Under the pieces are notes generated by a model. It did not search any database. It was not told where the DNA came from and was given only the letters and a program-made list of their open reading frames with translations. This document shows, in pieces, positions 23,434 through 35,225 of a DNA stretch of 64,000 bases. Where the stretch lies: the NCBI GenBank assembly GCA_030549335.1, contig CM060195.1, forward strand, positions 17,973,501 to 18,037,500. Direction: 5' to 3'. Each line of letters starts with the position of its first letter. Positions within the stretch are counted from its first letter, which is position 1. The position numbers and the translations under genes are program-made. Source of the DNA: Pontederia crassipes. Taxonomy: Eukaryota > Streptophyta > Magnoliopsida > Commelinales > Pontederiaceae.

Positions 23434-24620
23434 TCTATAATATAAAGGTAGAATGATTGTGCGAAGCGGACAATGCTTGACAATGTATCACGGGCGAAGA
23501 GGGCCGTTAAATCTACGACAATAGGTATTAGTGGCTATCAGAGCCATCAAGATGGGATTGATTGGCTAATGTTCATCTCGTGAGAAGATGATGACACAAC
23601 CTCATCTGCGACCTCTTTCCCCTCATGACGTCGTCGAGCTCAATTTTGGTTACTTATCCGACTTCTCCTCCAACCCCTCTTGCGGCCCCAATGCCAACCT
23701 TCATGCTTCCCTTCCCTTCACTCGACACTGCCTTCTAGAGGTGCCTCCCGCTCTTCTTGGAGGAGCACATCTGTCAACCCTTCCCTTGGCATCCGCCACA
23801 ATAAGAGGTGATTCACTTATCTCTTCTCACAATTCAAATGTGACGTTTTTACTTTTTCTTATTTGATTATTCATTGTTTCTTAATTTGGAATTCTTTGGT
23901 GGTGACGATGACCATGGACATGGATGTTAGTCTGGAATGTCTTAAATGCTCTGTTTCCTGTAATCACCAAGGAGGGGGAGGTAAGGAGGGTGTTGTAGAG
24001 GAGGAGGGAGCAGATGCTCATACTCTATAGAGATAGAGAGAGAGGAGGAAGTAGATGCTCGCACTCAACACACATATAGAGAGAGAGAGAGAGGGAGGAG
24101 GGAGGAGGAAGACGCTCGTACTCTGCAGAGGTAGAGGAGGTTAAATGAGAGGTCCTACTTCTTGCTAGCAAAACATCCGTCAACACAAAGTCATTGATTC
24201 ACAGATGAATGACCTTGAGACATGGTACAAAGCAATGCCCGCTTTGTATGCTCATGTATATATAATATAAAGCCATGCATCATGTCACTTTTGTAATTAA
24301 TTTTGGAGCTCTCTCCTTCCACCATTCTTTCTATCTTTTTTCTTTTTTTAATTATAAAAATTTTTAATTCATTATTTGTGGTGTAACTCCCACTTTAATT
24401 TATTTTAATGATATTATGAAGACATTAACTTTCACAATGTCATCATTAATAACCTCCTATTTAATTTATTATCAAATTTAATTTAAGGTAACTAAATTAT
24501 TTAATATTATCATTTGAAGTTATTTCTTATTTAAACTACATTTATTAAAATGTCTATATAATCTATATATATATATATAGCTATGTACACATGAGGCTTC
24601 TCCTTTGAGCATTGCTTCTA
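23434..24620. mobile_element. Possible helitron-like segment
   Basis: Begins TCTATAATATAAAGG (23434), like many plant helitron starts. A hairpin-forming ACAAAGC...GCTTTGT lies at 24220-24245, near a possible end. An open frame of 92 codons at 23588-23866 (Pro/Ser/Leu-rich) is not recognised. GA-rich simple sequence at 23960-24140 (GGAGGAGGGAG, GAGAGAGAG). From 24250 the AT-rich repeat seen at 20750 starts again. No Rep/helicase coding; boundaries are tentative. Confidence 0.25.
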
Positions 24621-24739
24621 TTCTTTATATGTTTTTTTTTTGCTTTTTATTTTTTAATTACAACAGTTATATATTCTTCACAAAAATGTAAGCCGTGACA
24701 TTTTCCATTTGAAAACTCTATTACCCAACTCACGTATTG

Positions 24740-24882
24740 GAACTTAAGGCTCAACATCCACTATGACAATGAACTAACATGGGAACTCGAGTCGGAGAGG
24801 CATCAAGAGTTTTCGAATCTCTCAGTAAGCCCTTACCTCGTACAAAAATTCGAAGATGGATTTTCTTTAAGGAGATTATAAA
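24740..24882 (+). pseudogene. C-terminal end of a gypsy pol and its polypurine tract
   Basis: Translation of the last part reads HYDNELTWELESERHQ ... KFEDGFSL, matching the end of Tekay/Del-type chromoviral pol (TWE.E.EMR...FEDE). It is followed by TTTCTTTAAGGAGATTATAAA and then the LTR start TGTAAC. The equivalent minus-strand sequence at 31414-31470 reads KLEDEFLFKEVI. The rest of the element upstream is missing. Confidence 0.55.
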
Positions 24883-27149
24883 TGTAACAACCAGAAAAGG
24901 AAAGAAATAAAATAAAATAATAAAAATAGGAATAGAATCGTAGCAGTCAGCAATGAGGGGAGAGAATAACTGCAAGATCCCAGATATTGTGGGAAATTTA
25001 AATTGCAACAGAAAAAGATGATGGCAGCAAAATTATTAGGAAAGGAAATCAATAGTAATTAATAAGAGTAAAAGATAATAACGAACCCAAATCAACCATA
25101 ACAACCTGAAGAAGATCCCATCTTTTCTTTCCCCACTCACACACATTTTGGAAGAACAAGAACATGGCGACAACACTTCAAGCAAGGGGGAGAGCGACCA
25201 GCAAGGACGCTGTAGAGAAGGGCAACAAGCGTGGGGACAAAGAGAGGGACATGCCTACATCTGAGTTGGACGGATCTACAAAGGACAAACATGAATCAGG
25301 TGGGTGATCCAGAAATCACCTTGCATATTTCTTTATATTAGATTTAAAGCTATACTCCAATCTACACAAGATTGATTCATGTTTAAGATATAGGACGATC
25401 CATGCATTCTAAGATTGATTGATTGAATCCGTTGCTTTGTATGATTGATTGATTTCCTCTACTTTACCATGTTAGCTATCATCTTGTATTCATTGTATGT
25501 CTTATCTACTCTATTGTGATAATTCTGTTGATTATTATGTCGTAGATTACTCTCCATGTATTATCATCATTAATCATGCCATGTATGGATGCTCCCATAT
25601 CATGTTTGATGCTCACTACTTTCATGTTAGGAGAGAAATGACAAACTTTTGATAGTTTGGAAAATATAAGAACTCGGCCTGGGTTGCTATGAACCCGGCC
25701 TAGGTTCATTCTCAATCCGACCGGGTAAGTTACTGACCCAGTCTGTGTTTGCTGAACCCAGCCTGGGTTCACCCCGAACTTGACCCGGGTTAGCGAACGA
25801 AGAAGCGGCCGACCTCTCGACATTTTTTCCACCCGACCTGGATTCCATTGAACCCGACTTGGGTTTGTCTCATGTCAACCTCAACATCATGTGATGCACT
25901 CCACGAATCTTGTCCGGGGGATTTTCACACTCGGTCGGGTTCCAGCTATCAACCCGACCTGAGTTTTTCGGTAATCGGCTCGGGTTATGGCATTCGAGAC
26001 CCATTTTTCATGCATGTTTGTTGATTTTTGAATCTGATCAAATCCTTACCTGTTCATGCTCATGCCTATCATGAATTTACCGGATTATCGATATATGATT
26101 TCATGTTGATTTAAGACAAGAACTTTTATGTTTGATTATTATTATGCTATAAGAACTTTTATGTTTGATTTGTTCCTATCATTGATCTATTGACTCCTTG
26201 AGTATGAACAACAATGAAACACAAGATGTTAAAGTGACTAATAAGACAAGATGAAAGATAAGCACTGAGTCGCTAGCCTATGCTAAGTGTATGACAAGGG
26301 TCGCTTCCTTGATCATGGCTTAATCAACCTACATGTGGTTGTATCATTTCGCTCGGCGCACACCCCATAAGTGAACAAGGACCCATCTTATGATAAGTAA
26401 AGGATGGGGGATTTAAAGTCACCTCAAAGTTACCTGATTGTTAAACAAGTTATAAGATAATGAAGCATTGTCAAACAAAAAAGTATGGATATCGAACCAA
26501 ATTTACCGATATAACATGTTATCGCGATTATTAAGCATGTTACTCATATCGAAATGTCATGATTATTAAGCAAATTATTAACTTTCAAATTCATCATGTT
26601 TCATGAGATTATATCATTTCATGTTATCTATTGATTCTCCTTTGCTCATGATATCTTTATGATGACTCATGATTATCTCTCTAGCAAAGGTACAATCAAA
26701 GAATTTTTCAATTTATTCTAATTGAATTATGCATTTTCCGATTTATTGGCTCTTCACTAGGCTATAAAACTTACGGGAGAATTGTCTCCCCTGTGTTTGA
26801 TTTTCACATGATCAAGTCAGTGATGGTGTTGAGTCGGTGTGCCGTGATGATGCTCAGGCGATAAAATAGCACATGAATAAGAAGGCCGAGTTATTTAGTC
26901 AAATTTATTTTTCGCATTATGAACTTTGATGTAGTTATTATAACATTTTTATCTTGATATTATGTAAAGACCTTTGTACTTTCGCAATTCATTAATGTCT
27001 TCCGCTTCTTTCATTTTTATTTTTCCTTTTTGCTGATGTGTCATATTTATTGATCGAGTCTTGGTCAAATGTACGGTCATAGTCGTAGCATTCGTAGCAT
27101 CTCCAAGTTGGTCTTCACTACGTGACGGGGATCGATTTGAGGCATTACA
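24883..27149 (+). repeat. Gypsy 3' LTR (chromovirus-like)
   Basis: Starts TGTAACAACC at 24883 right after a purine-rich pol end, and ends GAGGCATTACA at 27149. About 2.27 kb, similar in size and edge sequence to the solo LTR at 21436-23374. Bases 25675-25990 carry an array of AACCCGGCCTGGGTT-like words in both orientations. The matching 5' LTR is not in the window, so the outer flank TTAGG cannot be compared. Confidence 0.6.
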
Positions 27150-27286
27150 TTAGGATATTAATTAATATATCAAATAAATGCTTATGTAAACAACTCACCA
27201 ATTTGTCGTGGCCTTTTGTCTTCCTTCCTTCAAGATCATCAATGCCACCATCACCTCCACGACGTCTAAGCAGATCTTAGTTAAAG
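27150..27286. other. Short spacer
   Basis: AT-rich start followed by a CT-rich stretch (27210-27280) with no recognisable feature. Confidence 0.3.
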
Positions 27287-28353
27287 TGTAACACCCCCCG
27301 GCCCAATCAAGATATTATTCATTTTGGACTTTCGGTCCGCAGGAATTTAAAACCCGTCTTATAGGCCAAAGCCATGTTCCCATATATACACAGCATCTCT
27401 CCTGTGACTTATGCATGTGGGACAAATTCAAGACATGTTTCATGCACCCTTCCCTCCTTAGGGGACTCAACGTCCTCGTTGAGTGATCACACCCCACCAT
27501 GCATAGAGGTCCACACGGAGTGGTTGTGATACCATTTTGTAACACCCTCTTAGCTCCGTCAAGATAATGTTCACTTTGGGCTCTCGGCCCCCACAAATTT
27601 AAAACGTGTTTTAATAGGTAAAGGAGATGCCACTTATAAACCCATGACCACCTCCGTGTTTTGTCCATGTGGAAGTATATTTTCCCCTTTGGTCCTTTCA
27701 TCATGGGGCCTTACAATCAGCCCCCCTAAAGAACTCAACGTCCTCGTTGAGTGGCCCGTGGGCCAGTTTCGTTCCCACATGGTTCAAGTGAGCACGCAAG
27801 GTTGGCTCTAATACCATTCTGTAACACCTCCGACCCAGTCAAGATATTGTTCGCTTTGAACCATTGGCTCGCACAAATTTAAAACATGTCTTACTAGGCC
27901 AAGACCATGTTCCCATATATGCCCAGCATATCTCCCGTGACTTATGCAGGTGGGACTAGTCCAAGGCATGTCTCATGCTTAGTATATATGGGAACATGGC
28001 CTTAGCCTAGTAAGATGCATTTTAAATTTTAAATTCGTGCGGACCGAAAGCCTAAAATGAACAATATCTTGATTGGGTGGGGGTGTTACAGAATGGTATC
28101 AGAGCCAACCTCGCGTGCTCAATTGAACCATGTGAGAACAAATCCAACCCACGGACTACTCAACGAGGACGTTGAGTCCTTTAGAGGGGGTGATTGTAAG
28201 GCCCCAAGGTGAAAGGACCAAAGGGGAAAAGATAATTTCACATGGACAAAACATGGAGGTGGTCATGGGCTTATAAGTGGCATCCCCATTTACCTATCAA
28301 GATGCGTTTTAAATTCGTGCGGGTCGGAAGCCCAAAGTGAACAGTATCTTGAT
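27287..28353. mobile_element. Cluster of TRIM-like miniature LTR elements in both orientations
   Basis: Five short LTRs: A 27287-27446, B 27538-27715 and C 27820 to about 27978 on the minus strand; D about 27984-28090 and E 28195-28353 on the plus strand (E is truncated). Their edges are TGTAAGGCCCC and GGTGTTACA. Between D and E, the roughly 100-bp inside holds a primer site AATGGTATCAGAGCC (28092-28106), the near-palindrome CTCAACGAGGACGTTGAG (28159-28176) and a polypurine tract TTAGAGGGGGTGA. The same inside occurs in reverse between B and C, and in variant form between A and B. C and D are inverted copies. No coding capacity: typical of terminal-repeat retrotransposons in miniature. Confidence 0.7.
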
Positions 28354-28412
28354 AATTGCAAGAAATAATTAATAATGGTAATTGCAAGAAATATGAAGAC
28401 TTGTAATATAAA

Positions 28413-28602
28413 GACAAAGAGGCTCATATGACAAGGGGAGCTACTCTATGCAGGGACATCGTGATCGTCATGAACATCTGTCATTTCTTGAGCGTCATGC
28501 ACAGTACCTAAAGCCCGAGAACTTCCTCCTCACGAGCAAGGACGAGGATGTGGAGCTCAAGATCACTCATTTCGGACTCTCTGTCTTCATTGAGGAAGAT
28601 AT
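28413..28602 (+). pseudogene. CDPK kinase-core exon fragment (subdomains VIb-VII)
   Basis: Translation from 28449 gives [18 protein letters not shown], then after a one-base loss the catalytic-loop region [20 protein letters not shown] (28508-28567) and [10 protein letters not shown] (28568-28597). This is the plant calcium-dependent protein kinase signature ('CR.IV..v..[16 protein letters not shown]...FGLSVFIEE'). The catalytic Asp of HRD reads Tyr (28505-28507) and the Mg-binding DFG is HFG, so activity is lost. In functional CDPKs this lobe phosphorylates Ser/Thr after calcium binds the C-terminal EF-hands. The left side is cut by the TRIM cluster. The right side stops at a gypsy LTR, and the protein resumes with GKVY at 46379. 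Confidence 0.85.
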
Positions 28603-31413
28603 CTATACGGATTGAAGTACAAGGACAAAGTCCAATGAGATAACTCAGTACATAGGGTCACCCATTATAATAAATAATATGAACCATAGTCAATATCGAT
28701 ATCAATATCAATAAACAATTATCCATAACAATACAAGATTGATCAGGATAGGTAACATTTAGTAATAATCAATAATCCATAAATAATTCGATCAATCATA
28801 GTGATTATCCATATCATCAATTACTGATGACCAATATCCATTCAATTTGATTCAATATCTTAAATCAATTATCAATTGGCCATAGATGGTGAAGGTTACA
28901 ATAAAGAATTATCAATTCAATTATCCATCATCCACTAGGGCATAAACAATGATCCATCAGCCACTAGATAACAATTCAACTACCAATCAACCGCTAGGGC
29001 GAAATTAATTATCTATCCGCCACTATGGCGCAATTCGATTAACAATTCAATTAAGTTCGATTATCTCAATTCTATTAAATAATAATTATCAATTCAATAT
29101 CGAATACTTTAAATCAATCACCAATTGGTCAGAGGTCAATGAAGGCCACAATTCAACAATTAACAATTCAATTAACAATTGATCAATTCCCAATTGGCCA
29201 AAGAACAATGAAGGTCATAATAACAATTATCAAATCAATTCTATTAATAATTCATCAATTCATCTATCAGGCATAAATGCCGTAGTTTATTAGCCATCAA
29301 CCTTAAAGATGCAATTTGATTATCCATCATCCATAAAGTCGCAATTCGATTATCCTTTAGACACAAGGGCGAAATCAATAGTCTATCAACCACTAGGGCG
29401 AAATCAATTGCCCATTAGCCACTAGGGTGCAATTCAATTTACAATTCAATTCTATTTAATTCAATGATCAATTCAATCTTGAAAGTTACAATCAACCCTT
29501 TCGGGCGTAACACGAGAGTTCTCTATTATTAGGAGACATCATGTTACTTCAATCAATAAGTTCGGATATGATGTGGAACGCAACTAGGACAATCATAGTT
29601 TTTACGCTATTTTCCCAATTCAATTCAATTATCCATCAGCCCGAAGATGCAATTAGCCCGAAGACCCTATCAATCCGAAGGTGCAATATTAGTTCAAAGG
29701 CCCTATCATCCTAGAGATGTAGTTAGCTCGAAGGCCATATTAACTCGAAGGCGCAATATTATCCCAAAGGCCCTATCAGCCCGAAGGCGTAGTTAGCTCG
29801 AAGGCCTTATCAACCCGTAGGTGCAATATTAGCCCGAAGGCCCTATCAGCCCATAGGCGCAATATTAGTCTGAAGGCCCTATCAGTTCCAGTGGCAATCA
29901 GTAGACATGTGCCAAATACATTTCAACTTTTATCTCAATTACCTAAGATGTTTATATTTAACAATTATCTTAGATTAAACATGACCCAATCAGAAAATCA
30001 CTATATTAATATATTAATAGTATGTTCAGATATGATGACGATCAATCGGTTACGATAATAATTTGATAAGGATCAATCAATAACAAGGTCAATGGATAAA
30101 TACCATAATCAATATCATGATTGGGTGTAATGACAATGATAATCAATGTGATGACAATCTGATCAGGTGTGATCATATTAAAATCAGAGTTGTTAATCAA
30201 ATGATCGACACTGATTAATAATCTTAACTATCCAATAAACTATAAATCAATTTATAAAAATATGGTTTCTATTATAGAATCTGATCCACATCAATCATTA
30301 CCCAAGACATGTTTAATGGAACCCGGACCGTGTCAGACAGAACCCGGGCCGGATTCTGTCACCGTCAGGAATTATGTTTCCGACATAATTTTTGGTAATC
30401 CTATCTATATTATTTGATATTCAATCGATGCAAATAATATATAATCTCTATATAATGGAAAAGAGACTTGAGGTCCATGTCATAAAAAAATGATGACATG
30501 GGGATCCCCTACGTACCTTAAGTTGGTTGAAAAAATAATTGGACTGCACGGACATCATGACTTTGGCTGACAACTTCTCACTATTGACGTTCAGAAACCT
30601 TTGGCTACCACTTGGATCTTATCCTCCTCTGTCGGGCCTTCGAAATGGTATATCGCCCGCACTTTGAAAGAGGAGAAAGAGGAGTTCTCGTGCAGAAATT
30701 TTGTGAGAAGACGGAGAAAGAGGAGCTCTCGTGCAAAAATTTTGTGGAGGCAAATAATAATCTCTAGCTACCCTTTAGGCTCTATTTATAGCTTTCAACT
30801 AAGTTTTTTGACTTCTATAGGGCCTTGGGCTATTTCTCCATCAATCATAACCATCCATCATTAATTATCATCTCTTAAATATTCATATTTAATTAAATTC
30901 GAATTTTACTAATTATTTCATAACCATACTTATCAAAAATTCATCTCTACTCAAATTTCTTTTTATCTCCTCCATAACTTCTCTCAATCAAACTCTATCT
31001 CCATCTTTTATCAATAACTTATGTTAACCAAATTATACCTTTATTTTTATCTTTTTATTTATTTCTTTTCTTTAATTTTCATAATTATTTAATATGATAT
31101 GATTTATCGTCTAATTTTCGGAATTATTTAATTCCACTATAATTTATCACTTAATTTTCGGATTAAAATAATAATAAATATTATTTTAATGGCTGAAATA
31201 TTTTTAAGCCATAAAACTCTCAATCTTATCCTATTTGGGAGTCCTATATTCATTAAACATTCTTTTGGATCTCAAATCAAATTGAAATTCCTAATCTGAA
31301 TCTAATCATAATTCCTACTCTCAATCGGATTTAATCTCTCTTTTTTTCCATCAAATACTCCAATTGAATTATAAAATTACTATATTACCTTTGATGAAAT
31401 TGTGGAGTGTTAC
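28603..31413 (-). repeat. Gypsy LTR, minus strand, copy 1
   Basis: On the minus strand it begins TGTAACACTCC (complement of 31403-31413) right after a pol end and polypurine tract at 31414-31470. It is truncated at 28603, where it meets the CDPK exon. Bases 29630-29900 hold about seven tandem units of a word like AGCCCGAAGGCCCTATCA, and 28925-29440 repeat GCCACTAGGGCG. Aligns with 32468-34668. The start resembles that of the solo LTR at 21436. Confidence 0.6.
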
Positions 31414-32467
31414 ATAATAACCTCCTTAAAAAGAAATTCATCCTCGAGTTTACGGAGGTGAATTTGGCCAATCCCGTCGATAACATTCTTAAAAGAACTA
31501 TCCATACTTATTCGTACAATAATTCTTTTTCATCTCAATTTCTAACATAACTATTTGTTGTTTATCCCATGACAATATTCTTTCCTATTCAATAAATTCT
31601 TCATGAGCCACGAGTACAACATGACTTTTGGATCACCTCTATATCATGATCATGCATAATATTTTACCTCTTTACTATTTTCATATGTAGCATTCCCAAT
31701 CAATCTAGAGATCAACTTTTCAATTTGTATCAATCATCTTTCCTAACGTTATAATTAGGAACCCATTAAGGTTTTCCTTAATTCTCTATTTGATAATAAA
31801 CGTCATGCTTTACTTGTTGTGTTGACCTCACTTTTATCTCAATCTATGATGCTTTAAGGATAACATTCATCAATGTACAATTCTTTTATTCTTATACTAT
31901 GTGGGGATAACCTCCTTAGGATTTGGGTTATTCTATCTCGAATAACCTCCTTATAACTTTGGTTATTCCTTTCGAAATAACCTCCTTAGACGTTTCCTTA
32001 TACCATGAATGTAACTATTCTATTTCCATCATCTAAGGATCTACATCATCCCTTACTTTATCCATAGCCTTGAAGGTATTGTATTCTATAGTGCAATTTA
32101 GCTACATAAGCTAATCATGATTCAGAAAACTTATTTGACCCTTTCTTGATGGCGCGGTGGTTGTTCATCACATGTGCACATAGACTCTATTCTATTAGAG
32201 ACGGCAATGAAATGTCTCTCGTTAGACAGGCTCTGAGGTTCGAGATTTTTTTTTCTTTTTCCAGCCTCGAAGGCTATCTTGGCGACGTCACTCAATTCTA
32301 TACATTGATTTTGACCAGTCAACAAACTGCTTACATAAGCAGAAGCTATTTATACCATATTCAATAACCTGTGGGTTAGGGCCCACGTCTATATAATAAT
32401 GACCCATATATATGTGCATGTCATCCATCATAGGAGCCACCAACTGTCTCACCATTGCCATCACGAT
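31414..32467 (-). other. Remnant interior of a minus-strand gypsy element
   Basis: The complement of 31414-31470 encodes QIHLRKLEDEFLFKEVI then a stop and the LTR, matching the end of chromoviral pol. The remainder is AT-rich with short repeats of ATAACCTCCTTA (31430, 31910-31990). Two minus-strand open frames at 32131-32325 and 32288-32470 are unrecognised; the second may lie in LTR sequence. No RT or integrase, so most of the element is deleted. Confidence 0.4.
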
Positions 32468-34668
32468 CACCTATACGGATCCAAGTACAGGAGCAAAGCC
32501 CAATGAGATAACTCAATACATAGGGTCACCCAATACGATAAATAATATGAACCATACTCAATATCAATATCAATACTATCAATAAACAATTATCTATAAC
32601 AATACATGATTGATCAGGATAGGTAACATTTAGTAATAATCAATAATCTATAAATAATTTGATCAATCATAGTGATTGTCCATATCATCAATTACTGATG
32701 ACCAATATCCATTCAATTTGATTCAATATCTTAAATCAATTATCAATTGGCCATAGATGGTGAAGGTCACAATAAAGAATTATCAATTCTATTAACAATT
32801 TATCAATTCAATTATCCATCATCCACTAGGGCAGAAACAATGATCCATCAGCCATTAGGGATAAATTCAATCACAAATCAGCCACTAGGACCAAATTAAT
32901 TATCTATCCACCACTATGGCGCAATTCGATTAACAATTCAATTCAGTTCGATTATCTCAATTCTATTCAATAATAATTATCAATTCAATATCAATTACCT
33001 TTAATCAATCACCAGTTGGCCAGAGGTCAATGAAGGCCACAATTCAACAATTAACAATTCAATTAATTAACAATTAACAATTGATCAATTCCCAATTGGC
33101 CAAAGGTCAATGAAGGCCATAATAACAATTATGAAATCAATTCTATTAATAATTCATCAATTCATCTATCAAACACAAATGTCGTAGTTTATTATCCATC
33201 AACCTTAAAGGTGCAATTCGATTATCCTTTAGTCACAAGGGTGAAATCAATAGTCTATCAACCACTAGGGCGAAATCAATTGCCCATCAGCCACTAGGGT
33301 GCAATTCAATTATCAATTCAATTCGATTCAATTCAATGATCAATTCAATCTTGTGAGTTACAATCAATCCTTTCGGGCATAACACCAGAGCTCTCTATAA
33401 GTTCAGGTATGCTGGGGGACAAAGGGCCACACCTAGAACAGACAAAGTTTTTACGTATTTTCCCAATTCAATTCAATTATCCATCAGCCCGAAGGCGCAA
33501 TTAGCCCGAAGGCCCTATCAACCCGAAGGTGCAATATTAGCTCGAAGGCCCTATCAACCTGAAGGTGCAATATTAGTCCGAATGCCCTATCAGCCCGAAT
33601 GTGTAGTTAGCCCGAAGTCCCTATCAACCCAAAGACGCAATATTAGACCAAAGGCCCTATCAGCCCGAAGGCATAGTTAGTCCTAGTGGCAATCAATAGA
33701 CATAAGGGCAATAAATTTCAAATTTTATCTCAATTACCTAAGATGTCTATATTTAACAATTATCTTAGATTAAACATGATCCAATCAGAAAATCACTATA
33801 TTAATGTATTAATGGTATGATCAGATATGATGACGATCAATCGGATACGATAACAATTTGATAAGGATCAATCAATAATAAGGCCAATGGATCAATACCA
33901 TAATTAATATCATGATTGGGTGTAATGATTATGATAATCAATATGATGACAATCTGATCAGGTGTGATCATATTAAAATCAGAGATGTTAATCAAATGAT
34001 CGACAATGATTAACAATCTTAACTATCCAATAAACTATAAATCAATTTATAAAAATATGGTTTCTATTACAAAATCCAATCCACATCGATCATTACCCAA
34101 GTCATGTTAAATGGAACCCGAGCCGTGTCAGACAAAACCCGGGCCGGATTCTGTCACCATCAGGAATTATGTTTCCGACATACTTTTCGGTAATCCTATT
34201 TATATTATTTGATATTCAATCGATGCAAATAATATATAATCTATATATAATGAAAAAGAGTGTTGGGGTCCATGTCATGGAAAACCGATGACATGGGGAT
34301 CCCCTTACGTACCTTAAGTTGGTTGAAAAAACAACTGGATTGCATGGACGTCATGACTTTGTCAGACAACTTCTTCCTATTGATGTTCAGAAACCTTTGG
34401 CTACCACTTGGATCTTATTCTCTTCTGTCGGGGCTTCGAAATGGTATATTGCCCGAACTCTCAGGTGCATCGGTTTGTGAGAAGAAGAAGGAGAAAGAGG
34501 AGCTCTCGTGCAGAAATTCTGTGGAGGCAAATAATAATCTCTAGCCACCTTTTTGGCTCCATTTATAGCTTTCAACTAAGGTTTTTGACTCCTAGGCCTT
34601 GGGCTATTTCTTCATCAATCATAACCATCCATAATTAATTATCATCTCTTAAATATTCAGATTTATAT
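32468..34668 (-). repeat. Gypsy LTR, minus strand, copy 2
   Basis: Direct repeat of 28603 to about 30890: both begin CTATACGGAT on plus, carry the same CAATTATC-rich and GCCACTAGGG segments, the tandem AGCCCGAAGGC units (33480-33680), the AACCCGGGCCGG word, and end at ATCATCTCTTAAATATTCA. The 5' end of this LTR is lost at 34668, exactly where the CACTA element begins. Spacing and orientation fit a shrunken LTR-inside-LTR element, but no primer site was found. Confidence 0.55.
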
Positions 34669-35225
34669 CACCACAACATAAAGTGTTTATAGGGACAAAA
34701 AATTTTGGTTCCAAAATCATCAATTTTGGACTCTAATTCTTCTCGGGACAAAATTTTTTTGGCCCCTCTTAGTTCCTAGAAGCTGGTCTTTAAAAGTTTT
34801 AGGAACAAAATTTTTTTATTGGATCCCAAAAGTATCACTTTTAGATACTAATCTATTGGTCCCCATAAAATCATACAATAGTCCCTAATAGTCATTTTTG
34901 GTCCCAAATCAAAATGGTTTTGACAGCCAAAAAGAAAACAATTGACACCAAAAAAATGGTTCCTAATAACATACTTTTAGGAACCTATAATCCCCATTAC
35001 ATATTCGGCCCCAACAATGTACTAGTTGCTAATATATAAATTTCCAAATGCATAAGCATTAGCCAATAAACTTAAGATGAACGAAAGATTCCAACCACAA
35101 AACATCATATTAAGAAATAAAAGATTCCAATCAACACAACATAAACTTGAAAAGTAATGCATAAAAAATATGACCATTCAACATCTTTAACTAAAATATC
35201 TACTACAAAGAAAAAGGATAAATGT

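Noticed and set aside
23588-23866. Possible small protein in the helitron-like segment
   Set aside because: Not recognised, single frame only, no supporting context. Mentioned within the segment but not called as a gene.
27287-28353. Cassandra-type TRIM carrying a 5S rRNA promoter
   Set aside because: The LTRs lack any 5S-like internal control region; only the general TRIM structure is supported.
29630-33690. Regularly spaced AGCCCGAAGGC units resembling a CRISPR-like or satellite array
   Set aside because: Units are contiguous with no unique spacers, sit inside LTR copies, and are repeated in the same place in both copies. They are LTR tandem repeats in a plant genome.
30601-34638. Pair of similar frames starting with a TTWIL- or MDLIL-like sequence in the two LTR copies
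   Set aside because: The reading frame is not preserved between copies (one is shifted), and the sequence is LTR leader DNA.
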